Part shown: piece by piece, positions 5,742 to 11,376 of the stretch
Position numbering within the stretch: the stretch's first letter is position 1
How the letters are laid out: every line of letters starts with the position of its first letter
DNA from: Actinomycetota bacterium
GTDB lineage: Bacteria > Actinomycetota > Actinomycetes > S36-B12 > UBA5976
Direction of reading: 5' to 3'
NCBI GenBank assembly: GCA_016870945.1
Contig: VGAH01000024.1
Location: forward strand, 1 to 12,103
Length of the DNA: 12,103 bases
Notes under the pieces: generated by a model
What the model saw: only the letters and a program-made list of their open reading frames with translations
Told to the model about the DNA's origin: nothing
Database searches by the model: none
Translations under genes and position numbers: made by a program

Positions 5742-6020
5742 TTAGTTGGTGGTTAGGCCCATTTCGACGAGTTTGGATTTGAGGTCTTTGTCAGACGGCT
5801 CGGTTTGATGGGTGCCATCAGCAAAAACAATCACCGGGATCGACTTCTTACCACCATTTATCTCGATCACTTTCTCAACCGCTGACTCGTCCGCCTCGAT
5901 GTCAATGAACTCATAGTCGATGGCCAATGAGTCGAGCAGCGACTTAGAGCGGCGGCAATCTTTGCACCAGTCAGCCCCGTACATCGTGACAGCAGCTGGG
6001 CTAAGCGAAGTCGGGTTCAC
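5742..6020 (-). CDS. Mycoredoxin/glutaredoxin-like CxxC thiol protein
   Basis: A 92-residue thioredoxin-fold protein of glutaredoxin size. It has the first strand VTMYGADWCKDCRRSK with redox cysteines C19 and C22 (CKDC), strand FIDIEADES (39-46), the cis-proline loop SIPVIVF (P62) and DGT (68-70). Actinobacterial relatives (mycoredoxins) use mycothiol to reduce mixed disulfides in the cytoplasm. The CKDC motif differs from the usual CGYC/CPYC glutaredoxin type, so the redox partner is uncertain. The start is GTG at 6018-6020 with TAAACT 6 nt upstream, a leaderless arrangement in which the -10 overlaps the TAA stop of the preceding lipoprotein gene. With only 9 bp between stop and start, read-through from that gene is also likely. 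Confidence 0.85.
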   Translation of the reverse strand: MNPTSLSPAAVTMYGADWCKDCRRSKSLLDSLAIDYEFIDIEADESAVEKVIEINGGKKSIPVIVFADGTHQTEPSDKDLKSKLVEMGLTTN

Positions 6021-6026
6021 GGCGTA

Positions 6027-6032
6027 AGTTTA
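6027..6032 (-). promoter_or_regulatory. Leaderless -10 box (TAAACT) overlapping a stop codon
   Basis: TAAACT on the minus strand lies 6 nt before the GTG at 6020. Its first three bases are the TAA stop of the upstream lipoprotein gene (6030-6032). This suggests an internal promoter giving the thiol protein its own transcript. Confidence 0.45.
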
Positions 6033-6920
6033 CGGACCGGCAGGCGGCTGACCGGTGCGCGCGCTAGCGTCGCTGCTAGCGGGTGGCTGGCCCCGTCCAC
6101 GCCGTCGCTTCTGCACTGCCCGGACAAAAAAGAATATAAGCAGCACCACCACACCAAAGGGCAACAAGAACCCGGCAGCCACCACCAACCCGCCCAAAGT
6201 GTTGAGCAAGGCGTTGAAACCGTTAGCCAAGCCACGCAAGAAGTCGGGCTGGGTGACCCCACCCAATGCCGGCTGCAGATAGATGCTCACGTTCGACATG
6301 GCCACTTGCTCGCCTAGATAATCGCGCTGCGACTGAATCGAATCCAGCTCAGCCTGCCGGTTCGCAAGTTCCGTCTCAACAGCAATCAAATCGGCGATGG
6401 TCTCCGCTTGAGCTTGCAGTTCACGAAGCCGCGCAATTGATGCCTCAAGCGCGGTGATTCGTGCTTCTAGGTCTATCACCTGAGTGGTGACATCACTCGC
6501 TGTCACGTTGGACTGTTGCACACTACCTACTCCGCCTAGACCCGCTAAGAAACCATCAAGGCGATCAGCTGGCACTTTCACGATCAAGGTCGCGTTCTTA
6601 GAGCCGTCAAGATCGACGAAATCTTCACTAGTTATAACACCGCCGACGGCTGTAGTTGCCTCACGCACGTTTGACACCGCGTCCTCCACGTCGGTCACGC
6701 GAATAGTCAGCGCGGCGGTGCGAATTATTTGCGATTCAATATTGGACGGGGTCGTCGCACCCGGTGCAGTCGCGATTTTCTCTGCCGACGAACCCGCGGC
6801 ACTGTCGGTTGCAAATTCAGCTGATGATGGGGCGCTGGTGTTGCCGCACGCGGTAAGGGCCAGCGTTGCGGCCAGTGCAGTCAGGCCGGCTGCAAATATG
6901 CGCGGGCTCGCGAGCTTCAT
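6030..6920 (-). CDS. DUF4349-type membrane-anchored lipoprotein
   Basis: A 296-residue envelope protein from the ATG at 6918-6920. A lipoprotein signal (MKLASPRIFAAG…LALTACGN) places the lipidated Cys at 25, followed by a low-complexity Ser/Ala/Thr linker to ~60. The DUF4349 pattern then follows: IIRTAALTIRVTDVEDA (65-81), GGVITSED (93-100), TLIVKVPADRLDGFLAGL (111-128) and GSVQQSNVTASDVT. A coiled coil (VIDLEARITALEASIARLRELQ…, 148-205) leads to a strand SNVSIYLQP, one C-terminal transmembrane helix (240-268) and a basic tail KRRRGRG. The frame is open upstream to 7046, but that extension overlaps a separate small gene and lacks a signal peptide, so it is rejected. It is third in a four-gene minus-strand run. 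The molecular role of DUF4349 is unknown. Confidence 0.85.
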   Translation of the reverse strand: MKLASPRIFAAGLTALAATLALTACGNTSAPSSAEFATDSAAGSSAEKIATAPGATTPSNIESQIIRTAALTIRVTDVEDAVSNVREATTAVGGVITSEDFVDLDGSKNATLIVKVPADRLDGFLAGLGGVGSVQQSNVTASDVTTQVIDLEARITALEASIARLRELQAQAETIADLIAVETELANRQAELDSIQSQRDYLGEQVAMSNVSIYLQPALGGVTQPDFLRGLANGFNALLNTLGGLVVAAGFLLPFGVVVLLIFFFVRAVQKRRRGRGQPPASSDASARTGQPPAGP

Positions 6921-6933
6921 GGTGGCGCTAAGA

Positions 6934-7065
6934 CTACGCCTCGAAATCACCGCCGCGGCCAGTGGATTTATCGCGGCGTCGGTTGGGCCGGTCATACTTA
7001 AAGACCAACATTCCAACCAACGCCACGAACACCGCGAAGATTCCAAATGCGATGACCGCGTCCAT
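6934..7065 (-). CDS. 43-residue single-span membrane protein
   Basis: A small gene below usual ORF cut-offs: ATG at 7063-7065, TAG at 6934-6936. It begins MDAVIAFGIFAVFVALVGML, one clear transmembrane helix (residues 3-22). A highly basic cytoplasmic-looking tail follows (KYDRPNRRRDKSTGRG), ending GGDFEA. The ATG lies 2 nt after the TAA stop of the upstream membrane gene, an arrangement typical of translational coupling. Its stop is 13 nt before the ATG of the DUF4349 lipoprotein. It explains an otherwise empty gap of about 150 bp within a tight operon. It could be an accessory subunit for one of its neighbours (inference). No family recognised. Confidence 0.7.
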   Translation of the reverse strand: MDAVIAFGIFAVFVALVGMLVFKYDRPNRRRDKSTGRGGDFEA

Positions 7066-7067
7066 AT

Positions 7068-7442
7068 TTAGAGCAGAACGGCCCAAATGACTAATACGAA
7101 GATCACGATGCTAAGCACGGTGACCAAGACGCGCATGAGTGAGAGGTAGCTGCTCGAGCCCGCAATCGTCTTAGCCAATGCGCTCGAGTTCGCGACTTTG
7201 CTCAAATCTTCGGCGGCTGCCTGGCCTTCACGAATTGCCGCGTACTGCGAGATCACAGCGAGGATTCCAGTGACTGCGGTAACACCCACAGCTAGGTAGC
7301 GATCATGCTCACCAGCATTGTCAAAGGTGCCTTGAGCCGCTAGCACGAAGACGGCTATCAAAACGGCCGTCGGCCCAAGTTGGGCAAAAATTATTTGTGT
7401 GCGCTTCTCGTTCCAAAGCTGTAGCAATGACTTTTCGTCCAT
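7068..7442 (-). CDS. Three-helix membrane protein, first gene of four-gene run
   Basis: A 124-residue protein with a polar N-terminus MDEKSLLQLWNEKRTQ. Helices lie at about 18-37 and 48-68, then a soluble stretch AAIREGQAAAEDLSKVANSSALAKTI (68-93), then a third helix at 101-123 that ends the protein. The start is supported by AGGAG 8 nt upstream. It probably heads a transcription unit running through the 43-residue protein and the DUF4349 lipoprotein to the thiol protein, with gaps of 2, 13 and 9 bp. It is divergent from the large membrane protein at 7551. Family not recognised. Confidence 0.75.
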   Translation of the reverse strand: MDEKSLLQLWNEKRTQIIFAQLGPTAVLIAVFVLAAQGTFDNAGEHDRYLAVGVTAVTGILAVISQYAAIREGQAAAEDLSKVANSSALAKTIAGSSSYLSLMRVLVTVLSIVIFVLVIWAVLL

Positions 7443-7450
7443 ATACAGGG

Positions 7451-7455
7451 CTCCT
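7451..7455 (-). promoter_or_regulatory. Ribosome-binding site (AGGAG)
   Basis: AGGAG on the minus strand, 8 nt before the ATG at 7442. It confirms that start and shows that the operon mRNA has a leader. Confidence 0.6.
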
Positions 7456-7512
7456 AAGTGGCTAGGGGGTTGAACGTGGGAGGTGCGTCCCGCGCAGTGC
7501 TACAACCCCGTA

Positions 7513-7536
7513 AGGCTTTAAGCCTAGAGGCCTAGG
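7513..7536. promoter_or_regulatory. Two overlapping inverted repeats, operator candidate
   Basis: AGGCTT-T-AAGCCT (7513-7525) is a perfect 6-bp inverted repeat. It overlaps CCTAG-AGGC-CTAGG (7523-7536), a perfect 5-bp inverted repeat. Both sit between the divergent genes at 7442 and 7551, covering the -35 to -10 interval of the plus-strand promoter. Such dyads are typical of dimeric repressor sites. A stem-loop function is less likely because the predicted transcript starts downstream. Confidence 0.5.
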
Positions 7537-7538
7537 TC

Positions 7539-7544
7539 TAATCT
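7539..7544 (+). promoter_or_regulatory. Leaderless -10 box (TAATCT)
   Basis: TAATCT ends 6 nt before the ATG at 7551, matching TAnnnT at leaderless spacing. A poor -35 candidate, TTTAAG, lies 16 bp upstream inside the inverted repeat. Confidence 0.5.
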
Positions 7545-7550
7545 CACGCC

Positions 7551-9539
7551 ATGCGTTTACGCATGTTTGCAGTGTTCATCTTTACGTTGCTAGCTAGCGG
7601 GACACTGTTGCCCGCGCTGGCACAAGAAGCACCACCACCGGGGGCCCCGACGCCGCCTTCACCAACGGCACCGGGCCAGACACAAGGGGGCCAGCCACAA
7701 GAGGGCCAGCCGCAAGAGGGCCAACGCCAAGGCGGCGACGCGCCAATTCTGTCTATCACCAGCGCCACACCAGAACTAAAAGTCGGCCAACCTAACCCCG
7801 TCCAAATCTCTCTACAAAACATTCAACCAGTCGATCTGCAACAGCAAATAGAAGCTCGCATGACGGCATCGAATGCAACGTTGCGCCTTAGCGACGGGCG
7901 CGAAGGCACAGAGATCAATCTGCAACTTAGCGTCGCCGCATTTCAAGAGATCGGACGCAACGTGTCGGTTACACCTGCAACCGTGGGACCAGTGAGCATC
8001 ACGGTCTCAGGGTGGCCTGCCGGGCGCCCACAAGAAGCAATCTCTGCTACCAACACTTTCGGCTCCGTTGGGGCCGCGCCTGAAACTGAGTCGGTCGCAC
8101 CTTTGATTGATTCCAACGCCAATCAAGTGCCGACGAGAACTGGGTCCACGACTGCCAAGCAAATTGATCTGCCTGTCTATCAACCGCTCGAAAACTCAGA
8201 AGACGTGGTCGAAACCACAACGACAGCCGTGGTCGTCTTGGTTGCAGCCAGTACTGCCACCGGCGCGCTGGTTGCGGCGTCACCAGGTTCAAGAAGTGAT
8301 TTGCCGCAACGACAAGAAAAACGCGAAAGCGCATCGCTCGAGGGCGTGGCGGTTTCATTTGCAGGACTTGCCGCCGGTGCAGGTGCCATGGGGTTCGGCG
8401 ATCGCCTCGGCCTTTGGCGCTTGCCCGGCACCGGGCGGCTAGACCAACTTGAACGAAAAACCGCCGCCAGTCTCGCGCGAATCTCACCATTAATGGCAAG
8501 ACTCTTACTCGACAGCACCTACTTGCGCGCAATGTTCGGCTCAGCCGCCATAGTGCTGCCAGCCGTCGGTCTGGTTCTTGGCTTGCTTGCCTGGCGCGAC
8601 GTGGGCGGCCTCGCACTGGCCCCGTCCTTATTAATTATTTGCGCGATCGCGTTCTTAGGCACTCTTGATGCGCTGGCAGGTGCGATTGCCGTGGCAACTT
8701 TCATAATCGGTGTCGGCGTCTCGGGCGGGCTCACCACGCCTGACAGCGTGCGCACGATGCTAGGCATCGGGGTGATCGCGTTCGGCCCCGCACTCATCGC
8801 CGGTGCGTTTCGGCCTTTGCGCCGCGAAGCGCATGAATACTCCACTTGGGAGCGCCTAACAGATTTCGTTTTGGTGCCACTCTTCGGGGCGTTCGCCGTG
8901 CAAGGCATGGTGCGCGCGTTACCCGGGCTATCGGGTTATGACTTGCCGATTGCCGAATCGGCAAACGTGGTGGCGCTAGTGGTTTTAATCGGGCTGGTAA
9001 TTCGGATACTTCTAGAAGAGTTGGCTGGGCGCGTATTCCCTCAGCGGATCGGTGCGGTTGCTCTAAGCGACATACCGAGCCCGAGTTTCACGCAAAAAGC
9101 GGTGGCGGCTGGGTTGCGTACCGCACTTTTTGCATTCATTGCGATCGCGTTCTTAGGTAACGTCTGGCAACTTTGGGTCGGCACCACCGTGTTCGGCGTG
9201 GGGCAGGTTCTCGAATTAACGCGCGATCGGTTTCCTAACAGCCCGAAGGTCTATCAGTTGATGCCCGGCGGGCTGTTTCGCCTCGTGATGGTATTGCTGA
9301 TCTCGCTCGGTTCGGCGACTCTGGTATCGCTGTTGTTTAGCGACGAGTCGACGCGCGCGCAAATGGCTTTCGTCTTGCTGATGTTGCCGGGGTTAGTGCT
9401 TACGGCAATCGGTTCTTTTGGGCGTAAGCCGAAGGACGGGGACGTTCGCTGGTATTTACGCCCAGTGTGGCGAACTTGGTATCGCATCGGCGGGGTGTTG
9501 ATGTTGGTCGCAGCGATCGGGTTGACCCAAGCGCTTTAA
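7551..9539 (+). CDS. Large exported/polytopic membrane protein, unknown family
   Basis: A 662-residue protein. A signal peptide (1-24, ending PALA before QE) is followed by a Pro-rich segment and a 15-bp-unit repeat giving GQPQE words (42-61). A soluble extracytoplasmic domain of about 100 residues (64-170, from APILSITSATPELKVGQ to AISATNTFG) looks beta-rich. After a Ser/Thr/Gln linker comes a first helix (~225-243), a basic loop, and then a long C-terminal region with roughly ten further hydrophobic helices between 264 and 662. Polar loops include RPLRREAHEYSTWERL (421-436), ELTRDRFPNSPKVYQ (555-569) and GRKPKDGDVRWYLRPVWR (624-641). No transporter signature, ATP-binding or protease motif was seen. 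ATG at 7551 is supported by a leaderless -10 box 6 nt upstream. Possibly an envelope sensor or channel; this is inference only. Confidence 0.75.
   Translation: MRLRMFAVFIFTLLASGTLLPALAQEAPPPGAPTPPSPTAPGQTQGGQPQEGQPQEGQRQGGDAPILSITSATPELKVGQPNPVQISLQNIQPVDLQQQIEARMTASNATLRLSDGREGTEINLQLSVAAFQEIGRNVSVTPATVGPVSITVSGWPAGRPQEAISATNTFGSVGAAPETESVAPLIDSNANQVPTRTGSTTAKQIDLPVYQPLENSEDVVETTTTAVVVLVAASTATGALVAASPGSRSDLPQRQEKRESASLEGVAVSFAGLAAGAGAMGFGDRLGLWRLPGTGRLDQLERKTAASLARISPLMARLLLDSTYLRAMFGSAAIVLPAVGLVLGLLAWRDVGGLALAPSLLIICAIAFLGTLDALAGAIAVATFIIGVGVSGGLTTPDSVRTMLGIGVIAFGPALIAGAFRPLRREAHEYSTWERLTDFVLVPLFGAFAVQGMVRALPGLSGYDLPIAESANVVALVVLIGLVIRILLEELAGRVFPQRIGAVALSDIPSPSFTQKAVAAGLRTALFAFIAIAFLGNVWQLWVGTTVFGVGQVLELTRDRFPNSPKVYQLMPGGLFRLVMVLLISLGSATLVSLLFSDESTRAQMAFVLLMLPGLVLTAIGSFGRKPKDGDVRWYLRPVWRTWYRIGGVLMLVAAIGLTQAL
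7674..7733 (+). repeat. Four tandem 15-bp units in the Gln/Pro linker
   Basis: Units begin at 7674, 7689, 7704 and 7719; the two central copies read GGCCAGCCACAAGAG and GGCCAGCCGCAAGAG. They are in frame and encode Gly-Gln-Pro-Gln-Glu-like pentapeptides in the extracytoplasmic linker. Copy number may vary between strains by slippage. Confidence 0.75.
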
Positions 9540-9561
9540 GGCGCGTTGGTTGTTTCCGGTG

Positions 9562-10281
9562 TTAGCCGGTGCAGATGATCGTGAAGCCGTAATCACGACA
9601 ATTTGACGGTAGCGCGCCGCCGCTGCTGCCACCGCTGCCGCTGCTGCCACTGCTTCCACTGCCGCTGCTGCCACTTGGTGCGGGCGTGGTGGGCGCTGGT
9701 GTGGCAGGTGCCGTGGCCGCAGGTGCCGTCGTCCCTGAACTTGAATCAGAAACTTTGAACGTCGCACAAGCAAGTTTCATTGACTGAATACCGCGAACAC
9801 ACAGCGCGGGGTCACCCCAAGACGGCTCATAAACCGCAGTCGAGGGAGCTACCGTCCAAACAAAATTCCCTTTTGAATCGGCGGTCATGTAATTGCCTGA
9901 GTACTCATTCATTCGATTCTGACCAAAAATGTTGTAGTTCCAACGGCGAACGCCCTCGTTGGGTTTTAGTTTCTTAACCGTTGCGACGATTTCATTAGTT
10001 GGGGTCAAAGTGTCAGTGCTTAAAGTCATTTTCATACCTTTTGAATTACCGGGTTTGTTGGGGCGCTCATCTTGAAACTGCACGCAGCCTGTGCCCGTCA
10101 AGAAAGGGATACACACGACGCTGCTTGGCAGGGCTGAGGGCAAAGGGCTCGCCGCCGCCGCGGGTAGAACCGCCGCCGCGGGTAGAACCGCCACCGCGGG
10201 TGCAACCGCCACCGCCCCCGCCAAACTCAACGACCCAATCGCCGCAGCGCCAACCCACGCACCAAACCGCGGCGTCGTCAT
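9562..10281 (-). CDS. Secreted six-cysteine protein with Thr/Pro and Gly/Ser linker
   Basis: A 239-residue protein from the ATG at 10279-10281. A long hydrophobic, Ala/Val-rich N-terminus (GAWVGAAAIGSLSLAGAVAVAPAVA, 7-31; then AAAVLP repeats) looks like a signal peptide plus low-complexity linker. The folded part spans ~55-178, with C57, C66, C161 and C172. It contains a beta-rich region SKGMKMTLSTDTLTPTNEIVATVKKLKPNEG and NYNIFGQNRMNEYSG. A Thr/Ala/Pro linker (184-202) and a Gly/Ser linker (203-222) lead to a tiny Cys-bounded tail, NCRDYGFTIICTG (C228, C237). Six cysteines allow three disulfides. A longer start at 10362 (MMRFYTS…, ending AFA) also reads like a signal peptide, but it would overlap the divergent lipoprotein start, so the shorter form is preferred. 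Family not recognised. Confidence 0.7.
   Translation of the reverse strand: MTTPRFGAWVGAAAIGSLSLAGAVAVAPAVAVLPAAAVLPAAAASPLPSALPSSVVCIPFLTGTGCVQFQDERPNKPGNSKGMKMTLSTDTLTPTNEIVATVKKLKPNEGVRRWNYNIFGQNRMNEYSGNYMTADSKGNFVWTVAPSTAVYEPSWGDPALCVRGIQSMKLACATFKVSDSSSGTTAPAATAPATPAPTTPAPSGSSGSGSSGSSGSGGSSGGALPSNCRDYGFTIICTG
10154..10207 (-). repeat. Three tandem 18-bp repeats in the signal/linker region
   Basis: GCCGCCGCGGGTAGAACC occurs exactly twice (10154-10171, 10172-10189) and once with three changes (10190-10207), followed by a partial fourth copy. On the minus strand it encodes a hexapeptide of Val-Leu-Pro-Ala-Ala-Ala type after the predicted signal helix of the secreted six-cysteine protein. 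Confidence 0.8.
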
Positions 10282-10289
10282 AACCGCAA

Positions 10290-10295
10290 ATGCTA
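10290..10295 (-). promoter_or_regulatory. Candidate -10 box of the secreted protein gene (TAGCAT)
   Basis: TAGCAT on the minus strand ends 8 nt before the ATG at 10281, giving a leader of at most a few bases. It supports the shorter start. It lies in the 62-bp gap shared with the divergent lipoprotein gene. Confidence 0.35.
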
Positions 10296-10330
10296 GCCTG
10301 CCGCTCGAAAACCCTAAAAAAGTTGACCCA

Positions 10331-10337
10331 AGAAGGG
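10331..10337 (+). promoter_or_regulatory. Ribosome-binding site of the lipoprotein gene (AGAAGGG)
   Basis: AGAAGGG lies 6 nt before the ATG at 10344. It selects this ATG over the in-frame ATG at 10290, which has no ribosome-binding site and would bury the lipoprotein signal 18 residues deeper. Confidence 0.6.
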
Positions 10338-10343
10338 CTAGCG

Positions 10344-11330
10344 ATGTGTAAAAGCGCATCACCGCTTGCGGCGGTCTTCTCGACTGCCCTCGTCAGCGTG
10401 GCGCTGGCCGGGTGCAGTGGCTCGAACCAGGTCGGCGACGGTGACGATTACATCGCGGCAATCACACCGAACAATTGCGTTCTTGACGCCGAGATCGAAT
10501 TTAGCGAGCAGAACAACATTGGTGAAAACGAACAAATCACCAACCAGACGCTATTCAATGAATACAAAGGACTAACCCTCGCCTATGCCAACGCCGCCGA
10601 TGAAGCAGTAGCTGCACTCGCGGCTAAAAGTTGGCCCGAAAATATTAAGAATGACGTCGCAGACGCGATGGCCGACTACACGATTACCGGCGCACTCGCT
10701 AGGGCCGGCGTGATTAGCGATGGCCAAAACGAAGACGACGGTGCCGACTGGGACACGATCAATGGCTTCAAGAACTTTTACCTCGAGAACAGCAAGGCCC
10801 CTGACACTAGAAAGATTCGCGCTGAGCTAGGACTACCAGAAGTGGGGGGTTACGACTGCGAAGGCGTAGAACTCACAGCTGATCTAGTGACCCCCAGTGG
10901 CACCGGCGACGGTGCGAGTTTCGAATCTGGTCAAGCGGGCTTAACCGCCATTGGCGCCCTTGATGAAGAACAGTTTTTTGACGACCTCATAAATAGCAAA
11001 GTGACTTATGAGGAGCTCTCTGACGAAGATTGGTCAAAACTGATTGCAAATGTGTCTCTGTTTAGCGATCAAGAATTAGCGCTCGCACGAGAACTCGAAT
11101 CAAAAGAGTGGCCTGCACCAGTCAAGTCACACATACTCGATTACATCGCGTATTTATATGTTTCTTCTGCATTCTCGCGAGCGCAAGTACTTACTGACAC
11201 TGTGCCTGGCGACCGAGCTGACTTCCGCGAGCTTGATAGCTTTTCTAGTGAGTGGGTTCTCAAGGGCCAGCGCGTAAATTTTGACGCCATACGAAGCGGT
11301 TTAGGGCTCGAAGTCCAGAAATTCAATTAA
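10344..11330 (+). CDS. Lipoprotein with two copies of a helical module
   Basis: A 328-residue surface lipoprotein. The signal MCKSASPLAAVFSTALVSVALAGCSGS places the lipidated Cys at 24 (lipobox LAGC). The mature part is acidic and mostly helical. Residues ~86-166 and ~246-324 look like an internal duplication: AAKSWPENIKNDVADAM…ARAGVISD aligns with ESKEWPAPVKSHILDYI…SRAQVLTD, and RKIRAELGLPEV aligns with DAIRSGLGLEVQ. The shared Trp-Pro pairs are at 97-98 and 256-257, 159 residues apart. C45 and C172 may pair. A Gly/Ser/Asp-rich linker (~183-196) separates the halves. The start is set by a good ribosome-binding site. It is divergent from the secreted six-cysteine gene, so the two may share regulation. 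I do not recognise a named family. Confidence 0.75.
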   Translation: MCKSASPLAAVFSTALVSVALAGCSGSNQVGDGDDYIAAITPNNCVLDAEIEFSEQNNIGENEQITNQTLFNEYKGLTLAYANAADEAVAALAAKSWPENIKNDVADAMADYTITGALARAGVISDGQNEDDGADWDTINGFKNFYLENSKAPDTRKIRAELGLPEVGGYDCEGVELTADLVTPSGTGDGASFESGQAGLTAIGALDEEQFFDDLINSKVTYEELSDEDWSKLIANVSLFSDQELALARELESKEWPAPVKSHILDYIAYLYVSSAFSRAQVLTDTVPGDRADFRELDSFSSEWVLKGQRVNFDAIRSGLGLEVQKFN

Positions 11331-11336
11331 CTAACG

Positions 11337-11353
11337 CGCGATTTTATCTCGCG
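11337..11353 (+). other. Short hairpin after the lipoprotein gene
   Basis: CGCGA pairs with TCGCG across a 7-nt loop TTTTATC, beginning 7 bp after the lipoprotein stop. There is no T-run after the stem, so it is a weak terminator candidate at best. It also lies 24 bp upstream of the next gene. Confidence 0.25.
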
Positions 11354-11376
11354 GCGCATTCAGAGAGAGTGTCCCT

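Noticed and set aside
6921..7046. N-terminal extension of the DUF4349 lipoprotein to an ATG at 7046
   Set aside because: It would hide the lipobox more than 40 residues deep and overlaps the 43-residue gene in another frame; the ATG at 6920 gives a normal lipoprotein signal.
7674..7733. Possible CRISPR-like array
   Set aside because: The 15-bp units are contiguous without spacers and in frame with the coding sequence, so they are a protein-coding tandem repeat.
8047..8616. 189-codon minus-strand ORF within the large membrane protein gene
   Set aside because: Arg/Trp-rich composition typical of an antisense shadow; the plus-strand frame has signal peptide, repeats and regular membrane helices throughout.
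10282..10362. Longer start for the secreted six-cysteine protein (MMRFYTS… ending AFA)
   Set aside because: It resembles a signal peptide but overlaps the start and ribosome-binding site of the divergent lipoprotein; the ATG at 10281 has its own signal-like helix and a nearby -10 box. Not fully excluded.
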